DNA of 23,102 nt, from the NCBI GenBank assembly GCA_947625995.1, contig CANQQN010000004.1, forward strand, positions 1 through 23,102, read 5' to 3'. The stretch comes from an uncultured Lachnospiraceae bacterium. Its GTDB lineage: Bacteria; Bacillota; Clostridia; Lachnospirales; Lachnospiraceae. Below are positions 5,221-12,662 of the stretch, in pieces (positions within the stretch are counted from its first letter, which is position 1; each line of letters begins with the position of its first letter). The position numbers were made by a program, and so were the translations under genes. Under the pieces are notes generated by a model. The model was not told where the DNA came from, did no database searches, and worked only from the letters and a program-made list of their open reading frames with translations.

Positions 5221-6735
5221 CTAACAGAGGGGAGCAAAGATCCGAAGGATCCCGTTGACGATCCATTTCCAAAATCCCATATCCAAAGATTCCAGCGTGA
5301 TTTCCCGGCATTTTTCTCTGGTAGCAATAAAATCTGCTTTCAGATCGTTTAAAAGAGACGCCTTGTAAAACAGGGAGTTGTTCTCAAAATGCAGGAAAAG
5401 ACTGCGGTAATCAAGATTCACTGTGCCTACCGTACCCGCCACACCGTCAATGATACAGCCTTTGGCATGTACAAATCCCGGCGTGTATTCAAAGATTTTT
5501 ACGCCGGCGTTTAAAAGCACGGGATAAAAGCTGTTGGACATACGGAATACCAGCTTTTTATCGGGAATGCCCGGCATGATGATCTGCACGTCCACGCCCC
5601 GGTTTGCCGCTCGTACAAAAGCGTCCAGAAGGGCTTCGCCCGGCATCAGGTAAGGTGTGAAAAACCATGCGTGATCTTTAGCCTGAGACAAAAGGTCAAT
5701 ATAAAGCTCATTGCTGGCGGCCTGAGGGCGCAGCGGAGAGTCATAATAGCTCAGCACGAAGCCGTCTTGTTTTTCCGGCGCAGGCAATTTGGGAGGCGTC
5801 TGGAACAGTTTTTCTGAAATGGGCGCATTGGAAAATGCGTTCCAGAACTCTATAAACATCCGGGTATAGTTCTGTACGGCTTCTCCGGTAAGGCGAAAAC
5901 CGATATCCTTCCAGTGTCCGTGTTTTTCAATATGGTTGATATACTCATCCGCCAGATTAACGCCGCCGCTAAAAGCAACTCTGCCGTCGATGATCAGCAT
6001 TTTTCTGTGATCCCGGTAATTCAATGTTCCCTTCACAAAGATCAGAGGGTTAAAGGGAATACAGTGGATTCCCTTTTTCCGCAGCTTTGCCGCGTTTTCC
6101 CCGGAATAAGTGGAAATACTGCCAAGATCGTCGTACATCACTCGCACATCCACGCCTTTTGCCGCCTTCTGGCTCATGATCTCCACCATGGAATCCCACA
6201 TAAGACCGTTTTCTACAATAAAATATTCCACGAAAATAAACCGTTCGGCAGACTTTAGTTCTTCCAGCATACGGGGGAAAAGGTCGTCTCCAAGAGAATA
6301 ATAAACGGCGTCCCGATTGTAGTGAGTAGGAAAGCCGGTCATGTTCTGAACATACCGGAATGTCTGAGCCATACGGCCGTTCTCCGCGGATAAGGCTTCC
6401 AGTGCTCCGTCAGGATCGTCGGATTCCGCCCAAAAGCTGCCGGCAGCTTCCAGTTTTTTCCGGAGAGGTTTGGTGGTCCGCTTGTTTCCGAAAAATAGGT
6501 AAAGCGCCGCCCCAAGGATCGGAAATGGCAGGATCACCAGCAGCCACAGGATTTTGTAGGTGCCTTCCTCTTGTTTGGTGATCAGGTACAATACAAAAAG
6601 GAAAGACAGAATGGCCAGAAGCGTACTGATAAGCCCTGCCCAGCGCGCCAGCCATGTAAACAGAATATAAAACCATAAAACCTGAAGCAAAACGGCAGGC
6701 AGAATCGTTAAGACCCGTCGAATAATCTTTGTCAT
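5221..6735 (-). CDS. cls: Cardiolipin synthase-type phospholipase D protein
   Basis: A 504-residue PLD-superfamily enzyme that most likely condenses two phosphatidylglycerols to cardiolipin at the membrane. The N-terminus has two or three hydrophobic helices (about 8-28, 34-54, 62-82). Two PLD catalytic motifs follow: HRKMLIID (His243, Lys245, Asp250) and HAKGCIID (His423, Lys425, Asp430), each followed by the usual GG/GT turn. Length and order match bacterial ClsA. The start at 6735 is chosen for the Shine-Dalgarno GAAAGGAG just upstream. An in-frame ATG at 6822 lacks one and would add 29 untypical residues. It lies 88 bases behind the SDR gene on the same strand and may be co-transcribed. 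Related PLD enzymes such as minor Cls paralogues share these motifs, so the exact paralogue is not certain. Confidence 0.92.
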   Translation of the reverse strand: MTKIIRRVLTILPAVLLQVLWFYILFTWLARWAGLISTLLAILSFLFVLYLITKQEEGTYKILWLLVILPFPILGAALYLFFGNKRTTKPLRKKLEAAGSFWAESDDPDGALEALSAENGRMAQTFRYVQNMTGFPTHYNRDAVYYSLGDDLFPRMLEELKSAERFIFVEYFIVENGLMWDSMVEIMSQKAAKGVDVRVMYDDLGSISTYSGENAAKLRKKGIHCIPFNPLIFVKGTLNYRDHRKMLIIDGRVAFSGGVNLADEYINHIEKHGHWKDIGFRLTGEAVQNYTRMFIEFWNAFSNAPISEKLFQTPPKLPAPEKQDGFVLSYYDSPLRPQAASNELYIDLLSQAKDHAWFFTPYLMPGEALLDAFVRAANRGVDVQIIMPGIPDKKLVFRMSNSFYPVLLNAGVKIFEYTPGFVHAKGCIIDGVAGTVGTVNLDYRSLFLHFENNSLFYKASLLNDLKADFIATREKCREITLESLDMGFWKWIVNGILRIFAPLC

Positions 6736-6823
6736 GTTTTTCTCCTTTCTGAAGCGTTTATAATAGGGCATAGGTCGAAGCTCCGAGAATAGGATTTTTC
6801 GTATCCCTTCTATGGAGCGCATC

Positions 6824-7624
6824 TTACGGACGGAGGCCCATGCCGCCTTCCAGCGTAATGGTCTCGCCGGTCATATATTTGAAATCCGGGGAAGCAAGCT
6901 GCACGCACACTCTGCCGATCTCAAGCTCCGCGTCGCCGTAGTGGCCTGCGGGAGGCATCTTCACATTTGCCTTGAACGCGTCGGGATAAGCTTTTTCAAA
7001 ATTCTCAAGCTGCGCGGTCCATGCAAGGGGGCAGATGATATTGACATTGACGCCGTCCTTGGCCCATTCTGTGGCTGCCACTCTGGTAAGGCCGCGAATG
7101 CCTTCCTTGGCGGCGGCGTAGGCGCACTGGCCGTAATTGCCGAACAGGCCGGCGCCGGAAGCGAAATTGATCACGCTGCCCTTTGTCTCCACCAGATGGG
7201 GGTAGCATGCTTTCATATAATAAAAGACGGCGTAGAGGCCGGAATACATGGCAAGATTAAACTGCTCGGTGGTATGGTCAACAAGGGTAACGCCGGAAGC
7301 GGAAGCCTGCGCGTTATTGATGAGCACGTCGATCCTGCCGAATGCGTCCATGGTTTCCTTTACCACGCCTTCAGCCACGGCCTGATTGTCTGCGTCCGCG
7401 TTGATGTCCGCAGCGCAGGTCAGCACCTGAATGCCGTAGAGCCGTTCCAGTTCTTCCTTTGCGTCAGCCAGCTTTTGTTTGTTTCGTCCGGTGATCACAA
7501 GATTGGCGCCTTCTTTGGCGTAAGCAGTGGCAATGCCGTAACCGATAGAGCCGCAGCGGCCGTCACTTAAAACTGCCCGGCCCGCGCCGGTGATGATCGC
7601 GGTTTTTCCTTTTAAAAATCCCAT
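6824..7624 (-). CDS. SDR oxidoreductase, probable NADP-dependent 12-alpha-hydroxysteroid dehydrogenase
   Basis: A 266-residue classical short-chain dehydrogenase. Seen: a cofactor loop TGAGRAVLSDGRCGSIGYGIA (12-32) that is longer than usual; Arg47 after the second strand (TGRN), which favours NADP(H); INNAQASASG (102-111) with Gln in place of the usual NNAG glycine; and the catalytic Ser156, Tyr169 and Lys173 (YAAAK). From memory, the runs INNAQASASG, YSGLYA.FYYM, NFASGAGLFGN and the C-terminal TLEGGMG.RP match clostridial 12-alpha-HSDHs, which oxidise the C12 hydroxyl of cholate-type bile acids to 12-oxo products. This could not be searched here. A different hydroxysteroid or alcohol substrate remains possible. 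AAGGAGG before the ATG supports the start. No other bile acid genes are in the window. Confidence 0.75.
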   Translation of the reverse strand: MGFLKGKTAIITGAGRAVLSDGRCGSIGYGIATAYAKEGANLVITGRNKQKLADAKEELERLYGIQVLTCAADINADADNQAVAEGVVKETMDAFGRIDVLINNAQASASGVTLVDHTTEQFNLAMYSGLYAVFYYMKACYPHLVETKGSVINFASGAGLFGNYGQCAYAAAKEGIRGLTRVAATEWAKDGVNVNIICPLAWTAQLENFEKAYPDAFKANVKMPPAGHYGDAELEIGRVCVQLASPDFKYMTGETITLEGGMGLRP

Positions 7625-7789
7625 AATATACCTCCTTAAAAGTAAATATTAGTATCAGAAAGGTCAGACTATCGTTTGGCCTTAACATCATAATATCCAA
7701 TTTGAACAGAAAAAACAATGGTTTTCTTTAAGTTTCAATTAAGGTTATTCTATTATACTGAGATTCAGAAAAAGCAACAGGAGGAAATT

Positions 7790-9493
7790 ATGTATATCAT
7801 TAAAAATGCAGTAAAAAGCATTACCAGAAACAAGCTGCGCAATGTACTGTTAGGCATCATTGTTTTTGTGATCGCCGTATCGGCATGTGTGGCGCTGTCT
7901 ATCAGGGAAGCGGCGGATGTGGCAAAAAAAGACGCGCTGGAAGGGCTTACCATTACGGCGCAGATCAGCTTCGACCGCATGAGCGCCATGGAACAGATGG
8001 CCAAGCCGGAGGAAGCGTCCGGGCAGGAAGAAACGGGAGATGAACAGACGACTCCAGAGGAGCCTCAGGGTGGTTTTGACAGGGGTGGATTTGATTTTGA
8101 TATCCTGCAGGGATCGTCCCTGTCACTGGATGAATACCTGACGTACACAGAAGCCCAGCAGGAGGGAGATTCCTATTATTATTCCGGCGCGTTTTCTCTG
8201 GACGCCACCGGGGATCTGCTTCCTTACGGTACGGAGGAAGAAGACGCCACAGAAGCGCCTGACGAGGGGAACGCGTCTTCCATAAATGACCGGCGGGGCG
8301 GTATGGAAAACGGCCAGATGGGAGATCCGCAGGCCATGGGCGGCAGAGGCGGCAAGCGGTTTCAGGTAAACGAAGGTGATTTTTCTGTGACAGGATATTC
8401 TTCTTATGATGCCATGCTTGGCATGTTTGACGAGAATGGCAGTTATTCTGTGACGGAGGGAGAGATCTTTGACGAGGACTCGGAAGCTTTAGATTGTATC
8501 ATCAGCAGCGAGCTTGCCCTTTATAATGATCTTGAAGTGGGGGATACAATAGTGCTCTGCAATCCGGAATGCGAGGAAGAGACCTACTCCCTGAAGGTGA
8601 CCGGCATTTACACAAATGAAACGTCTTCCTCTCAGGAAAACAACCGGTTTGCCATGAACGATCCCGCTAATAATATTTACATCAGTTACAAAGCGGCAGA
8701 AGCCATTCTGTCCGCGTCGGAGGCTGCCGCCAATACCACAACGGACAGCGACGGGGAGGAAACCTCCGTGGTACTGTCTGATACACTTGCCTTTACCTAT
8801 ACCTTTGCGAATGTAGATCACTACAATACCTTTGCCGAAAGGGTTTACGATCTGGGACTCAGTGAAGAATACCGGGTGTCCTCCGAGGATGTGGCTGCTT
8901 TTGAAAACAGCATCACGCCGCTGGAAACATTGAGCGGCGCGGCGTTCTGGTTTTTCGTTATCGTGCTGGCCGTAGGCGCCGTTATCCTTGTGACGTTGAA
9001 TATCTTTAATCTGAGGGAGCGCAAATATGAGGTGGGCGTCCTTACTGCTATCGGCATGAAAAAATCAAAGGTGGCGGTTCAGTTTATTTTTGAATTGTTT
9101 ATAGTGACCTTTGCGGCGATCATATTGGGGGCCGGCGTTGGCGCGGCGGCATCCGTGCCGGTGACGAATGCGCTTCTGGCCGATCAGATCGAAAAGACGC
9201 AACAGTCCCAGGAGACTACAAATGAGAGGTTTGGCTTCAAAGACGGCAGAGGGGAAGCTCCGGCGGGAGATATAGGCGGTGATCCAAATGCCGGCGAAAA
9301 AGGCTCCGGCGGGCGCTTTGACCGGTCCGGGACGGCTCAGAATTATGTGAATTCGGTATCCACAGCCACGAACATTCACGTGATCCTGCAGTTGATCTGC
9401 GTGGGAATTTTGCTGACTGTGATCTCCGGACTGGCGGCGCTGATCAGTATCATGCGGTATGAGCCGTTGAAGATTCTCTCTGATCGAACATAA
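7790..9493 (+). CDS. FtsX/MacB-type ABC transporter permease
   Basis: 567 residues with FtsX topology: TM1 at about 18-38 (NVLLGIIVFVIAVSACVALSI), a large extracytoplasmic domain (about 40-380), TM2 at about 383-405, TM3 at about 431-457 and TM4 at about 529-557. The cytoplasmic loop LRERKYEVGVLTAIGMKKSKV is the usual coupling region for the ATPase. These permeases act mechanically on substrates at the outer face (lipoproteins, peptides, antibiotics) rather than by classical import. Two parts are unusual: acidic, Gly/Gln-rich low-complexity segments in the large domain (about 80-185) and a loop of about 70 residues, Gly/Glu-rich, between TM3 and TM4. AGGAGG (7779-7784) fixes ATG 7790. An earlier in-frame ATG at 7718 has no such site. 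The ATPase gene follows. The substrate is unknown. Confidence 0.92.
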   Translation: MYIIKNAVKSITRNKLRNVLLGIIVFVIAVSACVALSIREAADVAKKDALEGLTITAQISFDRMSAMEQMAKPEEASGQEETGDEQTTPEEPQGGFDRGGFDFDILQGSSLSLDEYLTYTEAQQEGDSYYYSGAFSLDATGDLLPYGTEEEDATEAPDEGNASSINDRRGGMENGQMGDPQAMGGRGGKRFQVNEGDFSVTGYSSYDAMLGMFDENGSYSVTEGEIFDEDSEALDCIISSELALYNDLEVGDTIVLCNPECEEETYSLKVTGIYTNETSSSQENNRFAMNDPANNIYISYKAAEAILSASEAAANTTTDSDGEETSVVLSDTLAFTYTFANVDHYNTFAERVYDLGLSEEYRVSSEDVAAFENSITPLETLSGAAFWFFVIVLAVGAVILVTLNIFNLRERKYEVGVLTAIGMKKSKVAVQFIFELFIVTFAAIILGAGVGAAASVPVTNALLADQIEKTQQSQETTNERFGFKDGRGEAPAGDIGGDPNAGEKGSGGRFDRSGTAQNYVNSVSTATNIHVILQLICVGILLTVISGLAALISIMRYEPLKILSDRT

Positions 9494-9514
9494 ATAAGGA
9501 ATGAAAAAACGCTT

Positions 9515-9557
9515 GTTTTGCCAGCAAAAATGTGCTTTCGGAAGCGGGCTGGAAAAC
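9515..9557 (+). other. Intercistronic stem-loop between permease and ATPase
   Basis: GTTTT-G-CCAGC (9515-9525) pairs with GCTGGAAAAC (9548-9557), ten pairs with one bulge, around an inner hairpin GCTT-TCGG-AAGC (9534-9545). There is no U-tract, so it is not a terminator. It may set the ratio of the two subunits or protect mRNA ends. Confidence 0.45.
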
Positions 9558-9578
9558 AGATAGAAAGGATCAGGCGAT

Positions 9579-10226
9579 ATGAGTTTATTAAAGTTAGAGC
9601 ATGTTTCTTATCAATATGACAGCGCTTCGCCAGTTGTATTGAAGGATATTGATTTTGAATTTGACAGCGGAAAAATTTACGCCATCGTAGGAAAATCCGG
9701 CGCCGGTAAAACAACGCTTTTGTCGATCTTGTCAAGTTTGGCCGCGCCTACGGAAGGGACGATCCTTCTGAATGGGGAGGACATTACAAAAACGGACAAA
9801 TACAAATTCCGCAGCCGTTATGTGGGAGTGATCTTTCAGAGCTTTAATCTGCTGCCGCATCTGACGGCGTTGGAAAATGTGATCTTATCCATGAACATTT
9901 CGGGGAAAAAATTTGACCGGAAAGAAAAAGAGATGGCGATGGAGCTACTGAAAAAAGTAGGATTATCGGAGGAAGAGGCACACCGCCGGGTGCTGAAGCT
10001 GTCAGGCGGTCAGCAGCAGCGGGTGGCCATTGCCAGAGCGTTGTCTTACGATCCCGGCATTATCCTTGCAGATGAACCAACCGGCAATCTGGATGTGGAT
10101 ACCCAGCAGGAGATCATCGGCATCTTCCGGATGCTTGCAAAGGAAGGAAAATGTGTGATTTTGGTAACCCATTCCCCCGAAGTGGCGAAATCCGCGGATC
10201 AGATCTATGAACTAAAAAAACAGTGA
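9579..10226 (+). CDS. ABC transporter ATP-binding protein, MacB/LolD type
   Basis: The 215-residue ATPase powers the adjacent permease. Visible motifs in order: aromatic A-loop region near YQYD, Walker A GKSGAGKTT (about 38-46), Q-loop VIFQSFNLLPHLTALENV, signature LSGGQQQRVAIARAL (about 142-156), Walker B IILADEPTGNLD, and H-loop VTHSPE. FQSFNLLP and DEPTGNLD are typical of the LolD/MacB/FtsE group, in agreement with the FtsX-type partner. The ribosome binding site AAAGGA is about ten bases before the ATG. It ends in a strong bidirectional terminator. No periplasmic adaptor or two-component system is adjacent, so neither substrate nor inducer can be inferred. Confidence 0.94.
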   Translation: MSLLKLEHVSYQYDSASPVVLKDIDFEFDSGKIYAIVGKSGAGKTTLLSILSSLAAPTEGTILLNGEDITKTDKYKFRSRYVGVIFQSFNLLPHLTALENVILSMNISGKKFDRKEKEMAMELLKKVGLSEEEAHRRVLKLSGGQQQRVAIARALSYDPGIILADEPTGNLDVDTQQEIIGIFRMLAKEGKCVILVTHSPEVAKSADQIYELKKQ

Positions 10227-10234
10227 AAAAAACG

Positions 10235-10275
10235 GGCGTTGCAAAAGAAGGTTTTTCTTTCGCAGCGCCTTTTTT
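10235..10275. terminator. Bidirectional terminator between the ABC operon and mnmA
   Basis: GGCGTTGC (10235-10242) pairs with GCAGCGCC (10262-10269) and an inner AAAGAA/TTCTTT extends the stem. TTTTTT follows on the plus strand. On the minus strand the stem is followed by CGTTTTTTT, so it can also end mnmA transcription. Confidence 0.88.
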
Positions 10276-10281
10276 ACCGGG

Positions 10282-11418
10282 TCAGGTACCACAGATGGTG
10301 CCGCCGCCTACCACCACGTCTCCGTCGTAAAGTACCAGCGCCTGCCCTTTGGTGATGGCCCGCTGGGGGGTTTCAAAAACTACCTTCAGACGATCCTCAT
10401 CGATCTGTGTGACCGTGGCCCACTGTTCCGGTTGGCGGTAACGTACCTTTGCCTTCAGGCGCATGGGCGCGTCTATCCGGTCAACCATGATCAGATTCAG
10501 ATCATTGGCAAAAAGGGTGTCTGACAGCAGATCCTCCTGAAAGCCAAGGATCACCCGGTTGGTTTCCGGTTCGATCTTCGTTACGTACATGGAAGCAGGC
10601 AGGGCAAGGCCAAGGCCCTTTCGCTGGCCTACAGTATAGCGAATGATTCCTTTGTGGCGGCCCAACACGTTCCCATTCTGGTCCACAAAATCTCCTTCCG
10701 GAAATTTCTTTCCAAGATAAGTCTCGATGAAATCCCCGTACTTGCCGTCGGGAACAAAGCAGATGTCCTGACTGTCATGTTTTTTGGCATTGACAAAGCC
10801 GTTTGCCTCGGCAATCGCCCGTGTTTCTTCTTTTGTCATGGCGCCAAGGGGAAACAGGGTGTGGGCAAGCTGCTCCTGTGTCAGGGAATAGAGCACATAG
10901 CTTTGGTCCTTTGAGAGATCCACAGCCTTTTTCAGCAAGTATCTGCCGGTGCGCGCATCCTGCTGGATGCGGGCGTAATGCCCCGTAGCAATGTGATTGC
11001 AGCCAAGCTCCTTTGCCCGCAAAAACAATTTGTCGAATTTAAGAAAACGGTTGCAGTCAATACAGGGATTTGGGGTAGCGCCCTTTTCGTAAGCGGCGAC
11101 AAAACGGTTGATGACGCACTCTTTGAAGCGGTCGGAAAAATTGAATACATGATAAGGGATCCCCAGAGAGAAGGCCACGCTGCGGGCGTCTTCCACATCG
11201 TCCAGAGAGCAGCAGGTGTGGCCCTCCGGCGCAGAGATGTCCTCATTGTGAAACAGCTTCATGGTAACGCCCATGCAGTCGTAGCCCTGTTTTTTCATCA
11301 GGAAGGCCGCGACGCTGGAATCCACGCCGCCGCTCATGGCGATCAGCGCTTTGCGGTTTTGCTTTGCAGCAGTTTCTTCGCCGGGAAATCGTTGTTTATT
11401 CATAGCTGTCTCTTTCAT
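10282..11418 (-). CDS. mnmA: tRNA 2-thiouridylase MnmA
   Basis: MnmA activates U34 of tRNA-Lys, -Glu and -Gln with ATP and inserts sulfur to give s2U34. Seen: PP-loop SGGVDSS (29-35), the catalytic cysteine in NPCIDCN and the second cysteine in SQDICFVPDG, the tRNA-binding motif TGHYAR, and a C-terminal beta-barrel ending DGDVVVGGGTI. Length (378) fits the family. The start is uncertain: an AAGGAG (minus strand, 11437-11432) lies 13 bases before ATG 11418. An ATG at 11403 and a GTG at 11454 are also in frame, and the family usually has fewer residues before the PP-loop. It diverges from cysK, so two sulfur-metabolism genes share one intergenic region. Sulfur probably comes from a cysteine desulfurase encoded elsewhere. 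Confidence 0.95.
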   Translation of the reverse strand: MKETAMNKQRFPGEETAAKQNRKALIAMSGGVDSSVAAFLMKKQGYDCMGVTMKLFHNEDISAPEGHTCCSLDDVEDARSVAFSLGIPYHVFNFSDRFKECVINRFVAAYEKGATPNPCIDCNRFLKFDKLFLRAKELGCNHIATGHYARIQQDARTGRYLLKKAVDLSKDQSYVLYSLTQEQLAHTLFPLGAMTKEETRAIAEANGFVNAKKHDSQDICFVPDGKYGDFIETYLGKKFPEGDFVDQNGNVLGRHKGIIRYTVGQRKGLGLALPASMYVTKIEPETNRVILGFQEDLLSDTLFANDLNLIMVDRIDAPMRLKAKVRYRQPEQWATVTQIDEDRLKVVFETPQRAITKGQALVLYDGDVVVGGGTICGT

Positions 11419-11516
11419 GTCGGATTCGCTGCTCCTTATCTTTTTTTGCTTCACGGTTTCAGTTCTATAACATAGGATTTTGCCGGCAGTATCTGCCGCC
11501 GGAAGATCCTGATATC

Positions 11517-11546
11517 ATCATAAGGAGAAAGCAGGGCGTTTGTCAA
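11517..11546 (-). promoter_or_regulatory. Promoter of mnmA
   Basis: On the minus strand TTGACA (11546-11541) and TATGAT (11522-11517) are 18 bases apart. The start point would lie near 11510, giving a leader of about 90 bases with a small GGCAG/CTGCC hairpin. Confidence 0.7.
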
Positions 11547-11640
11547 GGAAAACTCCATAAGCGCGCGGCAAGACTACCGTTTGTCCTGCCACAGTTTTAT
11601 GCCGGATGAAAAACCCGCGTTTTTTGGCGATAAAAAACAG

Positions 11641-11669
11641 TTGACATGGAAAAAACAGGGTGCTATAAT
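11641..11669 (+). promoter_or_regulatory. Promoter of cysK
   Basis: TTGACA (11641-11646), 17 bases, TATAAT (11664-11669): a full consensus housekeeping promoter 55 bases before the cysK start codon. Confidence 0.9.
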
Positions 11670-11670
11670 A

Positions 11671-11702
11671 AATCCTATCAAATCGGTAGTATTTGTAGGA
11701 AT
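11671..11702. promoter_or_regulatory. Candidate operator at the cysK transcription start
   Basis: An imperfect inverted repeat CTATC-AAATC-GGTAG (11675-11689) is nested inside CCTA ... TAGG (11674-11677, 11696-11699), directly after the -10 box. A repressor here would block the strong promoter. Rrf2-type regulators (CymR/IscR) often control cysK in Firmicutes and bind such sites, but that assignment is only an inference. Confidence 0.35.
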
Positions 11703-11724
11703 TAAATAATAAGGAGTGTTATGT

Positions 11725-12654
11725 ATGAAAATTGCAGAAAAAATCACAGATCTTGTAGGTGGAACCCCGCTTTTGGAGTTAAAGAACTACGAGCAGGCCA
11801 ATGGATTAGAGGCAAAGATTGTTGCCAAGCTGGAATATTTTAACCCGGCAGGCAGTGTAAAGGACAGAATTGCAAAAGCGATGATCGAGGATGCGGAAGA
11901 GAAGGGGATCTTGAAACCCGGCGCGGTGATCATTGAGCCCACCAGCGGAAATACCGGCATTGGATTGGCCGCCGTAGCGGCTTCTAAAGGCTATAAGGTG
12001 ATCTTGACCATGCCGGAGACCATGAGCGTTGAGCGCCGCAATCTGTTGAAGGCTTATGGAGCGCAGCTTGTGCTTACCGACGGTACAAAGGGAATGAAGG
12101 GCGCAATAGAAAAAGCAGACGAATTGGCTGCAGAGATCGAAGGAAGTTTTATTCCCAGCCAGTTTACCAATCAGGCAAATCCCGCGATCCATCGTGCGAC
12201 CACCGGTCCGGAGATCTGGAAGGATACCGACGGCAAGGTGGATATTTTTGTTGCGGGCGTAGGCACCGGCGGCACGCTGACAGGCGTGGGAGAATATCTG
12301 AAATCTAAGAATCCGGATGTGAAGATCGTGGCCGTGGAGCCTGCGGGGTCGCCGGTACTGTCGAAGGGTACGCCGGGACCCCATAAGATTCAGGGGATCG
12401 GCGCGGGATTCGTGCCGGATACGCTGAATACAGGTATTTACGATGAGATCATTCCTGTGGAAAATGAGGACGCCTTTGCGGCGGGAAAGCTGCTCGCAAG
12501 AGGAGAAGGGCTTCTGGTAGGCATTTCCTCCGGCGCTGCGGTGCATGCGGCCACGCAACTGGCAAAACGTCCTGAAAATAAAGGCAAGGTGATCGTCGCC
12601 CTGCTTCCGGATACAGGGGACCGTTACCTGTCAACGCCTATGTTTGCAGACTGA
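11725..12654 (+). CDS. cysK: Cysteine synthase (O-acetylserine sulfhydrylase)
   Basis: A PLP enzyme making L-cysteine from O-acetylserine and sulfide. The 309 residues show the PLP lysine in NPAGSVKDR (Lys46), the substrate loop TSGNTGIGLA, the PLP phosphate loop GVGTGGTLTGVG and the late SSGAA motif. Length and motif order match CysK. The start is ATG 11725, eight bases after AAGGAG (11711-11716). An ATG at 11721 is in another frame, and the GTG at 11716 overlaps the ribosome binding site. It has a consensus promoter and a possible operator. No serine acetyltransferase gene is adjacent. It converges on trkH with only 8 bases between the two stop codons. A cystathionine beta-synthase-like role is less likely given the short length. 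Confidence 0.96.
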   Translation: MKIAEKITDLVGGTPLLELKNYEQANGLEAKIVAKLEYFNPAGSVKDRIAKAMIEDAEEKGILKPGAVIIEPTSGNTGIGLAAVAASKGYKVILTMPETMSVERRNLLKAYGAQLVLTDGTKGMKGAIEKADELAAEIEGSFIPSQFTNQANPAIHRATTGPEIWKDTDGKVDIFVAGVGTGGTLTGVGEYLKSKNPDVKIVAVEPAGSPVLSKGTPGPHKIQGIGAGFVPDTLNTGIYDEIIPVENEDAFAAGKLLARGEGLLVGISSGAAVHAATQLAKRPENKGKVIVALLPDTGDRYLSTPMFAD

Positions 12655-12662
12655 TATTCTTG

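Noticed and set aside
6812..7570. 252-codon plus-strand frame opposite the SDR gene
   Set aside because: The minus-strand SDR has all family motifs and a good ribosome site. The opposite frame has neither and is a shadow of its GC-rich codons.
11670..11724. T-box or SAM riboswitch before cysK
   Set aside because: The leader is only about 50 bases long with a simple inverted repeat. No T-box or SAM core motifs are present.
11806..12558. 250-codon minus-strand frame opposite cysK
   Set aside because: cysK is unambiguous on the plus strand. The opposite frame has no recognisable domain and no ribosome site.
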